From positions 651,239-715,238 of the forward strand of contig VXAA01003157.1 in the NCBI GenBank assembly GCA_013399115.1: a stretch of 64,000 nucleotides of DNA, given 5' to 3'. The notes beneath the pieces are model-generated. The model made no database searches, had not been told where the DNA came from, and was given only the letters and a program-made list of their open reading frames with translations. Made by a program: the position numbers and the translations under genes. Positions within the stretch are counted from its first letter, which is position 1. Each line of letters starts with the position of its first letter. This document shows positions 11,272-22,932 of the stretch, one piece after another. This stretch comes from Anseranas semipalmata (Eukaryota > Chordata > Aves > Anseriformes > Anseranatidae).

Positions 11272-14200
11272 TAAAATAAAGGATGCATGGGTACTATATG
11301 TAGCTTGTTAATTTCATTTACTTTAATGTAAGCTATAGTAGACCATTACTCCAGCCCCAAGAGCGATTAGTGATCTTGTTAGTAAAGTACACCTTCCCAA
11401 CAAGCAGCTGGAGAAGAGCAGTGGTAGTCATACTCCTGTCCCTGCTTTCTTTGAAGGAAATAGGTTTTCCCAGTGGAAAATCAGTAATATCACATCCTTC
11501 TTTCCTGGGATCCATTACAAATATCCAGTGCAAAATCTATAAAAATTTCTTTAGCGGTAGGTGGCTGTACCACCCTCCCCACAGCCTGCTATATGGCCTC
11601 TGTTCCTATTATGAATTCCCTTACATATCCCCTTCAAGTGACAACTGTAAATAAGCACAAGTCTCTGGCAGCCAGGATCCACTCAAAATTAAATTCAGGG
11701 ATAGGGAGCTGTCAGCTAACTGACTTCTGTGGCTTCATAGCTGTAATTTGAATGAATTACAGACCACAGTATCCATTGGTTTGGGGGCCTGTGAGCGAGA
11801 GGGGTGGGATAAACTGGGGCAAATATCTGGAATTTAATGCAGGTTTCTCAAGGTTTTTAAAACATCATGCACCAAGCTTCAGAGTGGTTACTTTGTGTGG
11901 CTAACAACATTTCCATGTAAACTGGAATAATCTTCTATTACAAGCCCTCTTTACTCTGAAGAAAAAAAAAAAGAAGAAAAAAAAAGGAAGAAAGAAATTG
12001 AATACACAACTGGATGAGGCTTATTTTGCTCTGTTCTAGCAAAAATTAAAATATCTGGATTGAAGTTTCCTAGCAGTTGCCTATGCACGATTTACACTCT
12101 GGGTATTGGCAGCTTCTCTTCAGATGCTGAGGAGCAAGATGTCCCCCCTCCCTCCCACACTGCTTGTAGAGTGCAGTGCCCCATGCTGATGATGCCAGGC
12201 AGATTTAATTGTGCATGCTCAAAGAGAAAAATGACATCCACGCTTGGGTTAGTGCTCTCTGTGGCAAGCTGACAAATCCCCCAGCTGTCAACTAACCTCA
12301 AAGGCAAGTGTACGTGGCTCTAGCTTATGTCTGCTTGCATTCTGCCCATAGGCATTTATAAGCTGAAACTCATCTTGGCTGCAACACATTCAGAATGTTA
12401 CTGAGAGAATGTATGGTCTGTTTTATGTGTTTCAGTCTCTAAGGGTGACCCACACAATTAAGGTTTATTTTTCAGACAGACTAGAAGCAGGTAAAGACAA
12501 CCATTTTTTTTGCATATATGGCAAGTGAAAGGGCATAATGTTTGTAGCTATGGATCTGGTTAAGTTGCCAATTGCTTAGAGAAAATCACATTTCTTCCTT
12601 GGATTCAGATGGATTACATTTGTATTTTTATGCATTTTGGGGGTTTCTGTCTGCCAGAGAACTGCACGCACACAAAATGGCCTTATGTAAGTGCCAATAT
12701 ATATGCTCAAATGCAAAGAGGCATGTGGCACTAATGCAATATTGGAGTCACGGAAGAGGACTTCTGGCAGAAGCATTATCACTTGTGGTGCACTGCAGGC
12801 TGTCCGTCTAAACCTATCATTACCTGGCACCTATGCTCTAGTGAAATAATCAGACCAATCTGCAAACGGGCAAAAAGCCATCTTAACAGATGGCGTTGAC
12901 TGTAGGTAACCAGGAAACCATGCATATACATTAAATACGGGTTCAGAGAGCACGGGTCTTATCTAGGAACATCAAAACAGCTGTCAGTTTTGAGCTCCTC
13001 CATATACTGTTGAGAACATATGCCATACCCATCAGAACCCACACAGGGTGGTCTAGAGCCAGCTTCCACGGTTCTGCTGAACCTTGCAGGAATTGTTTGG
13101 TTGGGCATGGTCTCTGCTATAGATTAATCTCGTGCTTTACAATGAACTTTGAATTTTTATTAGAGAGACAAAGAATGAAGTTTCAGGATTCAGTTCCATC
13201 CACCTAATTTACATGCCCAGCTGAGACACTGCCTCATCTTAATTTTAGGTCATTGAGAGGGCTGTCCAGTCTACCTGGCATAATTGTCTACGTTTCCTAA
13301 GTAGACAGTGATAGAGAGAAGCTTTAGATATGCGCAGAAAAAAGTCTGATATGTTTACATTTTGAATGCAATAGAATCTTAGAACTGCTTCTTAGAATAT
13401 AACAAAATGCTAAAATACCTCTGTCAGCTCACGATTTAGTTCACCAAGCTCTTCTGATACTAAGCAGCCAATGCTAATTCTCTTTTTTTTCATAACTGTC
13501 TGATATTAAAGCACTCAGCTGGGAGGTGGGAATTCCTGGGTTCTTGGCCCCTTCAGTACTGTAAACTGCAGATCCTAACCCCATGAGTCCAGGTGAGTGG
13601 TTTTCACCATGCTTTGAAGCTGAATCATAGCACAATGCACTGTCATGAGGCCACAGAGAACACAAAGCAGCAGCGACTGCGGGAGTTCCTCACCACCGAT
13701 TATTTTCACAGACTTAATACTTCCCCATATATACAAGAGAGCATGAGAACAATGTCTCTTTAGTGTCCAAAATTAGTTTGTATGGATCTAAAAGCAACAA
13801 ATAAAAGGGCTATATTCACATCACCTGACTCCATGTAATTTGCTGGGTCTTCTGTGCCCTACTGGCTGGCTATGGGTTTTCTGAAGCAGCTACTCAATAG
13901 AAATTTCAAGCTAATTGGTGCTTAAGCTGCCTAAATGTAGCCCCAAGACAACAACCTCAGTATTTAGGGGACATAGTCTAGCTTCAATGAATCTGTGCAA
14001 ATTTATGGAGCCCTAAAGCTCTTTTACTGATGCTGGGAGCTGGGCAGGGTGCAGGAATGCCAGGGGAGTTCAAATCCGTCTCCTGTTGCGTTCCTGCTAC
14101 CTCCTAGGCTGAGTGCAGGAAGAGAGGAATGCAGAATGGGACATAACCTATGTCTGTGAATATGGTGCTCTTGTTGGCAACAGTTTCAGAGAAAATTACA

Positions 14201-17200
14201 AGGCTGAGAGAGAAAGAGTGTTTTAGTACTTCAGGCAGACTGAGATTTTCAGGATCAGAGGACCATATTTCTGTTCCTGGTTACTCAGGTTTACTGTAAA
14301 GAGGTGATGGTCTGTTTACAGTAATACCTGACTCTTTTGACTTCAGGATCTGTCATACATATTATTTGAAACCTCTCTACATAGGCCAGCTGTAAATTTG
14401 AGGGATTGTTGCCTTGGGATCTTTGGGAAGCACTTTAAGCATTATACGGAAAATAACCACAAGACAAGCATTTATATTTTGCGACTTCTTTTACACTCCA
14501 ATATCATGGAAAGTTTGGTGACTTAAATGCAAAATGCTAATAGGTAGTTGTCTGTCTGTAGAATTAAGGTACCTGTAAATCCTAGTTGTATCAACACTGT
14601 GTGGAGGATAGGCTGCCCTTCACGTGATACGTTTCTAGCTTAATTGTATATGGAATGTGAGTATGCTGTAAAGTGTCATCTGTGTGAGGGACCAAGTAAG
14701 CCCTATTCATACTTCAGCACTGTCAATGTGAAAAATTGCGATTATCATTTTTGGTTTGACTTGCATAAATCTGCATTCTTCAGGTAGTTTACATTTAACA
14801 TAAATTACTTTCCCCTTAACTATGGAGTTAGAATGAAATTCAGCTGTCACAGATAAGAGTAATGATATTTATTAATAGTGCAAATCATTCATACACACGG
14901 AAAGAACTTAAACTTGCAAAACAAATCAGGACAGGAGATCACAGTCCTTAAGGGACTGATTTATCCTTGACTTCTATAAGCCTTTGTTATGCTAATGATG
15001 GATAGATATTCCTGAAATCTGTTGCCTCTCTCTACATCTTACCCTTTGATTTCTTTATTAACTCTCCTCCCTTGTCACTGTGTGATCTTTTTAACTCAGA
15101 TCAGGTTTTGCAGCTTGCGTCATACTTTGCTATTTTTTTCCAAAAATGGTTTCTTACATTTCCTAGCTTATGTGCATTCCCATCTTTGCTGTACTTCCAT
15201 GCCCCAACTGTCCCTGGGTGAGCCGCCACCGGTCTGATTTTGATACTGACAGCTTTCTTTTGTTCGTAGCACAGTCAAGGTAACTCCTAATTAACCATTC
15301 CGCACCCTCATAAATAAGCGTTGTTGTGGTGGTTTGGGATAAATGTGTTCTTGTAGTCTAGAATACTAAGCGTTTTCTCTAAATATGTAATTTGTTTGGG
15401 GGCACTTAGATAAACGTTGTGATTTGCTGGCCCTGGGTGCTAATAACTTTGCTAAGACTGTAAATCCTTGGTATTTCTAAAGGCAAGATACATGTCTAGG
15501 TCAACAGATGTGGGTGTGGGTGGTTAGCTCACCTACAGGGGTGTTTGCAAACACTGACCACCGTGATGTAAGTAGATGACATGCTTAATGTCATTGAATG
15601 CAAAAGGTGTTTATAGCTAGCTAGTAATGTCTTTAAGGATATAAACAAGAGCAAAATACACATGTTAATGTAGATAATCAGCTATAAGATTTCTAAATTA
15701 GAGAAAAAACTACTAAGTACAGCACATTTCTCATGAGCTTGTTTTAATATGAGGAGTAGGGATTTATACTGAAACAATATACTACTACAGTGTATAGCTA
15801 CTTCATTTTACTTCATTCAGTATAGGTACGTCTTGCAACATCTTGTACTCTCTCTTGGGACTAGATATATATGAAACATCTGCAGCATAATTTTGCTCAA
15901 GTGCTAGGCTCTGAACTCAGCTGCAATTAAATATTCAGCAAGATACTCTGTCTCTAGCTAGACTCATGTAGCACTTATGAAAGATTAATTCAGTGTTATG
16001 TTTCTGTTTAATGAAAGAGTTGAAAAGAGCATTTCTGTTGAAAATTTCAGATTTCAGGTTTAGAGCTTACAATTTTTATTATGCTTTTTAAAGAGCATGT
16101 AAGATAAACGGTCTATATAGAGTTATAATTTTTAACAGAAATCTTTCTCTTTCAGGATACCCTTCCCAGCATTTTAGTTACAGTTCTCCATACACCTTGT
16201 TGTCTTTCACTTGGTGTTTCAAAATACATTGTGCATATTTCTTCACTGGAAATACAGTAAATAACCTGTAGAAAAAAAAGGGCATTGTATAGTAGAATGG
16301 TGCAGATTTGCAGATCTTACTGTATTTTATATATTTAATTTGGATTTTCCTTTTAGTCAATGCTAAGATTTTAAATGATATGCACATCTGAGCAAGGAAT
16401 AGTAGCTTTGAGGCAGTTTCTGGTAGAAGTTCATTTATACAGCAGTGTTCCAAAAGAGAGAGATTAAAGGAGCAACATAGAAAGTTTATGTTCTTTGCAG
16501 GTCCCTGCTTTCTTTCTTTTTCCCCCACATCTTTCTCTTAAAAAAATTTACTTGCATTATTAATGAAGTTCACTCCTAGCACTGGTGTGGAATCTGAAGG
16601 GCAAACTCAATAAGCAAGTTTGAAGTCCTAATCCTTGCAAAGCCAGTGTGAGTAACAGATGATATTAAGCAAGGCACAGTAAATGGTACATGTTTTGTTA
16701 TTTATGTAAATGTGGCCTGATTGATTCTATCTGTGTTTATCCCTCTGTGTTTTACACAGCACATTTATTTAGGAAGATGTATTTGTCCTATCAACGTTAA
16801 TGTTAAAACAACAGAAAAATGTACAAAAAGATATGAGGATTGGTGTGACATGAAAGCTATCATCTGGTTTATTAGCAAATTGGGGATTTACTTTTAATTA
16901 TGATTCTGCTGCAAATTTCACATTATATTGTATAAATGTGGTTCTCTTCTTAATTACATTATTAGATTTTATTCCAGCTGCACTTCCTAGAAATTTAGAA
17001 GTAAAATTACGACCAGGCCTACACTCTCTTAGAGCACAACAAGGACAGCATCATATGATTAAACAGATTGCCCAGACCTCTGATTCAGTTTTGTAGGAAG
17101 AGGCTTTGCTCTTTTGTGGGGTCTCTTTGGGATTAATTCCTAAGATTAAATAAAAAATAGTGGCAAAACTGTCTGAAAACTTCTCCTATTTCTCCAACCC

Positions 17201-17392
17201 CTCATCACTCATACCTGCCTCAGGTCACCAAACTCTCAACTATTCAACCCAAGAGTTGGGTTTTGTCTTCTAGATCTAGTTGATTTGTTTCATAAATCAG
17301 GTTTACTGGATGTCCTCCCCTCCTACAATAGCACCTATTGAACCAGGAAATCTATAAACAATACCCTGGGCAGAGGGGAAGATGGACAAGAG
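11272..17392. other. AT-rich intronic DNA
   Basis: No gene supported. It includes a purine run of A and GA at about 11958-11998. The 116-codon minus ORF at 16178-16528 has no recognisable domain and is treated as chance. AT-rich stretches near 16680-16990 contain homeodomain-type TAATTA cores, but these are expected in such sequence. Confidence 0.6.
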
Positions 17393-18240
17393 CTTCATAG
17401 AGTCACAGAAATGTCTGTTGAAAGGGTCCGTTGAGGGTCTTCTTCAGTCTCCCACTCCAAGCCCTTTTACTGCCAGCAGTAAACAGTAAATCAGGACAGC
17501 TATGGCTTTGTCTAGTTGAGTCTTGAATCTGTATAGCCTGTTCCAGGTTTGCACTGTCCTTCTAGTGAAAAACTTGTTCCTCATGGGCAGCCTAAATGTT
17601 CTCAGTCAATTCTTGTGATTATTGTTCCTTGCTGCCACTACCAAGGAGTTTGTCTCCACCACTTTGTATCTCCCCTTCAGGTACCTGCAAACTGCTGTTA
17701 GATCACTGCTTAGTCTCCTCCTTAACAGACTAAAGAAGCCCTCCTCCCTCAGCTTCTCCTCATAGTTCATACACTCTGGGCCAATGACTACCCTGGTAGT
17801 CCTATGTTGGACCTTCTTCAGTTTCTTCACGTTCCTCTTAAACTGGCAGGCCAAACTTGGACAAAATATTCTAGGTCAGACCTAACCAACACTGCATAAA
17901 TTGGATAATAACTTCTCTTGACTGCTGGCTGCACTCCTCTAATGTAGCACTGTATGAAATGTACCTTATTCCCAAAGGAGAGCACCGTACTGTCTAATAT
18001 TCAAACAGGCATCCACTAGACATCTTCAGCAGTGCTTTGACTCACCCTGTTATTTCCCAGCCTATATAAATTGGTGGGCTTGCTTATTGCAGCACACGTG
18101 CAGAACTCTGCAGCACTTCTTGTTGGCCTGCAAGAGGTTTCTGTTGGTCCTTCAAGCTTCTCAAATTCCCTGTAATTGAAGCTCTGTTTTTCAGCGTGTC
18201 AGCCATCTATTGTTAGCATTATCTGCAAATTTCTTAAGCC
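17393..18240 (-). mobile_element. Old CR1-type LINE fragment, antisense
   Basis: Starting with TTCATAGAGTCACAGAA (the reversed CR1 tail) and running about 850 bp, this aligns by eye, block for block, with an antisense avian CR1 3' half. Blocks include 'GCCTGTTCCAGGTTTGCACT' (3' UTR side) and 'CTTCAGGTACCTGCAAACTG'; the right end is the 'ATCTGCAAATTTCTTAAGCC' segment. The minus-strand translation 'YEEKLREEGFFSLLRRRLSS' matches the C-terminal CR1 ORF2 signature. It is much more diverged than the copies at 30966 or 35101, so it is an older insertion. Confidence 0.85.
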
Positions 18241-19165
18241 TACTTTGTTGACAAAGGAAGTTTATTATATATCTGACTCCTGAAAGTTGGAAAGGTCTAG
18301 GAATGGGTGAAGCAATTGCTGTGATCAGCAGGCAAGGAGCTGAAAACAAAAGGAAGGAAACTAAAGAAAAAGGGAATTCTGACCGAGACAAAGGTTGTAA
18401 AATAAGTTAAAATTACCCAATATTATATATTTTGTATCAGTAAGAAAAGGAAATTCATCCAATGTTCTGTTTACTGAACCAGCAGAAGCTTGCAGTGCTC
18501 TAGAGTTGGTAGCCGGCAGTCTTAGATTGGGCCTATTTTATATAATTGAACAATTTTATACAGTAAACATAGCATTGTTACTCATGAGTCCTAAAGAGAG
18601 CTCCTTTCAGAAGTTGTTTAGTGGATATACAGAATAACTGAAGACGGCATTCAATGATGATAAAATTCAGTAAATGATATGAATGTAGAGTTTAACTTCA
18701 TAACGCTATAGTCATTGGTATGTTTTGATTAAAACATCCAGTCAAATGCATCCAGTGTAAATTCTGCATGCCAAGGTGCAGCGTTAGGTGGAATTTGTGT
18801 TTGGAGTGTGTGAAAGTAGCCAGTACTTTCTGCCTAAAAAAATATGTCAAATATTTTTAAAATGCATTTTTTTATCTTATTTCAAGCTGTTCGAGATTGG
18901 TACCTTTTGTATGTGACAGTGCATTTGCATCTTGTTTACAGATACATTCTTGGTGTCTGCTTGTGTGCCTTTTGTATTTTATTTTGTGTGTACATCTTCT
19001 TTATGGCCATCTTAAGTATACACGTAAGTTTGTCCACATATTATAGTTAGTTTTCCAGTCCACAAATACTTCAATTTCATATCATTTGTGTATACAAAAA
19101 GATCATATTTCAGCCTACAGGTGATAATGCAGGGCAGTTCACCCAAACAGCATCTAAGTAATTTC
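18241..19165. other. Intronic DNA before the KHDRBS2 exon
   Basis: AT-rich unique sequence with no repeat or gene recognised. A hydrophobic 68-codon ORF at 18844-19050 looks like a transmembrane segment, but it is explained by T-rich composition. Confidence 0.5.
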
Positions 19166-19233
19166 TGTTTTGGGTTGTTTGGCAGCTCAGCCAAAACACA
19201 AAGTTTCAGCAAGTTTTATCTTTTACATTTCAG

Positions 19234-19361
19234 GATTATAATGATGAAATTCGTCAGGAGCAGCTGAGAGAGCTGTCATATTTGAATGGTTCTGAGGATT
19301 CAGCACGTGGACGGGGTATTCGAGGAAGAGGGATCCGTGTGCCACCTGCAGCTCCTTCAAG
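19234..19361 (+). CDS. KHDRBS2: KHDRBS2 internal exon: end of STAR/QUA2 region and first RG box
   Basis: KHDRBS2 (SLM-1) is a nuclear STAR-family RNA-binding protein related to Sam68. It binds U/AAA-rich RNA and regulates alternative splicing, chiefly in neurons. This 128-nt exon is read in phase 0 from its first base and encodes DYNDEIRQEQLRELSYLNGS, then an acidic EDS and an RGRGIRGRGIR box, and ends APS-AG (phase 2). By my recollection of the human protein this is about residues 162-204 of roughly 349. The RELSYLNGSEDS block separates it from KHDRBS3, which has QELTYLNGG. The 3' splice site is TTTCAG|GA and the 5' splice site AAG|GTGTGG, a usable but weak donor. The KH domain lies in exons not present here. 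The Arg-Gly box is the kind methylated by PRMT1 in Sam68-like proteins; I infer that here. A few substitutions relative to human (for example RVPPAAPSR) look like ordinary divergence. Confidence 0.96.
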
Positions 19362-19640
19362 GTGTGGTAGCCTGAGCTATTATGCTAGTAGTTTTAGAAA
19401 ATGTAAACAATGGCAAAACAAGCATTGTTTCTTTTTCTTTTTTTTAAGAAAATTATACACATCATGGTCAGTAAACCAACATGTTTTTCTTCTGATAACT
19501 TGTGTGGTCTACATTGTTCCAGGCTCTCTGATCTACAATTCACAGGCTATAGTGGGGGTATACCAGCAACAGGCTGCAAATCAGAACAGATTATGAAGCC
19601 AGTGGAAAGATATGTGTAGGAAAAAGTATTGTAATGCTGA

Positions 19641-19695
19641 CACAGAATCAATATGGTCAGTGTCATAAAACCGTTGGTTTTATGACCATTCTGTG
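19641..19695. repeat. Long imperfect hairpin in KHDRBS2 intron
   Basis: Perfect inner arms GTCATAAAACC (19662-19672) and GGTTTTATGAC (19676-19686) enclose a 3-nt loop, and perfect outer arms CACAGAAT (19641-19648) and ATTCTGTG (19688-19695) surround them, with a 13-nt bulge on the left side only. It lies 280 nt downstream of the exon donor. Its loop-proximal arm carries a UAAA motif. Confidence 0.8.
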
Positions 19696-20358
19696 CTATG
19701 GTCAGAGAAGGCTACATAGTCTGGATAACATGTTATTTGCCAAATCATGACTTATTTCTGTGAATATTACGTGCCCAATATTTTATATCTATATTATATA
19801 TATTGCATTGAATTTTATTTGTTGTATGTATTATCAGTTCTATATGAATTTCACTGACATCATCTAAAAGCATTGGTATATGATTGTTTCCTGAATTCTT
19901 CCCACTATTTTTTCATATATTGTCAACAGATAGCTCTGCTTGTTCATAAGTATATAAACTTAATGCGCTCCTTCAGGCTCATTTTTGAACGTGAATCCTT
20001 AAAAATTTGTCACCTAAAGCATCTAAGTTATCTAGCTACTTGTAGGCCTCCACAGAGATCATTTCAAGATGGGTCCTAAGAAATCCACTTTTATTTTGGA
20101 GGAAATAGACTATAGAGCTTCCAGATTTTATGCTTATAGAGGAGTCATTCTTTGGTAATTGAACTGGCTGATCTTACCTATCCTCGTTCTTTCTTCCCTG
20201 AAAGTGTTTTCCCTCAGTTCTCGAATGAATTTTTTAATCAGGGGTATGATGCCATGCATAGGATTTTTTATACTTGGCGTTCATGACCATCTTCTAGTAG
20301 AAGTCATTTGGGGCACAGAAACCACTCTTCCTGAGATCTATGAAGGGTTCGATTTCAT

Positions 20359-20379
20359 AGTGATGTTCAGAACATCACT
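20359..20379. repeat. Palindrome, 10-bp arms
   Basis: AGTGATGTTC then A then GAACATCACT is a perfect inverted repeat with a single central base. A structure like this is expected by chance less than once in this window, so it deserves only moderate weight. Confidence 0.8.
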
Positions 20380-21519
20380 GCAACAGACTGCCAGCTTTTA
20401 AATTAGTTTCAAAGCATAATGTGGTGTGCTGGCCTCCATTTCTTGCACAACACCCTAGTGATTGGATCAGTTCAACAGAAAGTAGTGTCGTGGATGTTTT
20501 CCTTATTTAACAGTCAGAAAGCCCAGGAGAACATTAAAAGGAATTGGAACTGAAATATTTTAATTTAAATATATTTGCATAAAGTTAACTGCTGAAACTT
20601 GTAGTAAAATAAAGATCATCAACAGCTAACACTATGGGTTTGATTGTCTCAGTAGTGAACCAACCAGGGCTCATACTGTTGAGGGAAACCTGAGCTGCAA
20701 ACACACACGGTTGTACGGGGCACTTGCACAGTCTTCAAAAATGGCAGCATACTCAGGAGCGTACTGCTCTGAAAGGAAACTCATAGATATATGAGTTCCT
20801 GATATATCATCCTTCTAGTTTGGCATATGGTATAGTTACAAGAACCTCTTTTTAACCAAGAACAGCTGCTGCTGTTTCTTCTGACATACCAATTAGTCTG
20901 GTGTGGTGGCTATAGCATAAATAAATGGGAGGATGCTAAACCCTTCTATGCTTGTCTGTATGCACTGCTCTCTCTGTACAGTTGGGAAAGCTGAATCCCA
21001 TGATATCCTTTGCTTGTGCTGAACTAAGTTAGACAGGAGGAAAAGTCCTTACTCTACTTTTATATTGCTGTTCTGCTTTACCTTGCTAGTTTCTGCCACC
21101 CAGCATCATCTTCTGTCGGACAGATTCTCCCGTGCACCAGTAATTATGCGAATGAGAGTGATGACTGCTCTTGTACTCTGAGAGCAACAGAAAAAAGTCC
21201 TCACTTTCTTCTTGTTTTGGAACTACTTCAGAGTAACTCCACAAAACTGAATTACAATGATCCAGGATTTCATTAGTACAAGCAACAAGAGGACCAGGTG
21301 TAAAAAGCACTGGATGGCTTAGAAATAATGCCTTTCCATAACAGGAGTTCTGCCTGAGATACTGCCTAAAAGGGCTTGACACTGTAGCTGCCAAAACCTC
21401 CGAGTTATGCAGTACTTTAAATAGTAGTAAAAATGTAAGAGCCTTTACAGTGGGGTAGCACTTGCACGTCCTCCCTTGACGTTCACCCCACAGCGACCAT
21501 TTCTTTTTGCTCCCCGCAG

Positions 21520-21715
21520 GGGCCGCGGGGGGGCGATTCCTCCGCCCCCGCCTGGACGAGGTGCCCAAGCCCCCAGAGGAGCACCAGTGACGCGTGGAGC
21601 ACTTCCTGTCCCACCAGTAGCGAGGGGCGTTCCCACCCCTCGAGCAAGGGGTGCCCCGGCAGTCCCAGGCTACAGACCACCCCCGCCACCTGCACACGAG
21701 GCATATGAAGAATAT
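21520..21715 (+). CDS. KHDRBS2: KHDRBS2 internal exon: RG- and proline-rich linker
   Basis: This 196-nt exon continues the phase-2 junction (its first base completes an Arg codon) and ends in phase 0 at EEY|GTAAGT, a strong donor. The encoded 65 residues begin GRGGAIPPPPPGRG, continue with RGALPVPPVARGVPTPRARG and end PGYRPPPPPAHEAYEEY. These are the proline-rich and RG-rich segments of SLM-1 that serve as SH3/WW-type docking and arginine-methylation sites, followed by the start of the tyrosine-rich C-terminus. By my recollection it is one proline shorter than human in the first polyproline run. The exon is strikingly GC- and CpG-rich compared with the AT-rich introns on both sides, as expected for Gly/Arg/Pro/Ala codons, and it opens with a G-rich run after the TCCCCGCAG acceptor. 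The next exon (GYDDGYGG in relatives) was not found in the following 42 kb. Confidence 0.97.
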
Positions 21716-22932
21716 GTAAGTAGCTGCATGCGTTAATAACAGATGCGAGCCAAAGCGGTGAACTTCAAGTACCTCTGAAGTTGGAGACTCTAGTCCAATA
21801 ATTCCTCCATCTCTACTGCATGCCTCCTACAGGTGAATTACAGCCTAGGTGATATAATGTGGCTGCAGAGCTGTCTGCTGGGTGATTGGCATTCACAGAG
21901 TTTTTCACAGCTTAGTTTTGGATATGAGAAGGTCATGCTAGTTAGCTCTCACTACATCATGTAAAAGCAACACAGACTATAATGTAGTCTACAGACTGTA
22001 TTATAGTTGAAAATCACTGTTTACTGTAGGCAAGTTCTTATGAATAACAAATTATATCCTTTGTGAGAAAATAAGATTTTTTTTTGTTCTTCTGAATCAT
22101 TACATAAATATATATCCATGTATATTTACTTGTACTAACAGTTGTGTTACAGATACATAACAAATAGAAACTCAGTTAATTTTTGTATAAACTGTTATAA
22201 TGATGCATATTTAGCAAGGAGCAGGAGTAACTGTCACCTTTTCTTATGAGGTGTTAAAAGTAATTGTGCTGTAAGCATCAAAGCTTTCAAGCCATCCTCA
22301 TTAACGTTCCCTCCTGGAACTATCACCATAACAACAAATGTTCAAGTAGAGAAGAAGGTACCATGAAATTTAGTGTCTGAATTTTTCCAGAAGTAGCAAA
22401 CCCAAAGGTAAGATGAACATCCCAACCACTCTGTCATTCTATCACTAAGAGAACCGTTGAGAAGATACAGTTTTACTGAGAGGATGTAATTTTATTCAAT
22501 TAGAGGCCTTCCTGGAACAGAAGAAAGGAAATTGAAATAGAAATTAATCACTGTTTGTAAAGCTTTACCCAACCATCTATATTTGTAGAATACAGGTTAG
22601 ATCATGGCCACTTCAAATCAGGGGAACACATTCTGTCAGTGCCAAAAGTCACAACTGAACAACAGCTGTAAAAAAAGGAGGGAAATTAATTCACTCTCTG
22701 TTATTATTTACCTCAACACAGTTTCCATCTTTAAATGAGTATAAAGCCCTGCTAAAAAAAGGAATTTAAAAAAGTATATCCCTGATTTACAGATGATATA
22801 TTATCCGTTGGTTGCAAAATATATGAGATCTTTCTGTTCTGTGCAGAACTGTGTCTTTTCCTAATCCACGAGTGATAAATTTCAAAACAGGATCCTTGTA
22901 ATTTAAAATTAAGATTATAAATGAAGAAAACC

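Larger units (their letters stand above)
1..19233 (+). other. KHDRBS2: KHDRBS2 intron upstream of the first exon seen (partial)
   Basis: This stretch precedes the first recognised exon and ends in a good 3' splice site: a T-rich tract and then TTTCAG, with the AG at 19232-19233. It is AT-rich, with stops in all frames apart from short chance ORFs. I searched it for the preceding KH-domain exon, which should encode the end of the KH fold just before residues DYNDEI, and did not see it. The intron therefore runs at least 19 kb and starts outside the window. It contains one solo LTR, three CR1 pieces and the small features listed separately. That this is intron rather than intergenic DNA is inferred from gene order within the STAR family. 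Confidence 0.85.
19362..21519 (+). other. KHDRBS2: KHDRBS2 intron between the two recognised exons
   Basis: A complete 2158-bp intron, GT at 19362-19363 to AG at 21518-21519, with phase 2. It is short compared with the flanking introns, which both exceed the window. The first 235 bp stay open in the exon frame (see findings). It contains a strong hairpin at 19641-19695, a 21-bp palindrome at 20359-20379, several AATAAA motifs (for example 20608-20613) and U/A-rich tracts with UAAA motifs of the type STAR proteins bind. The large minus-strand ORF over its 3' end and the next exon is a composition shadow. Confidence 0.93.

Noticed and set aside
18844..19050. Hydrophobic ORF resembling a membrane protein
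   Set aside because: T-rich codons automatically give Phe and Leu; no splice or start context and no family match.
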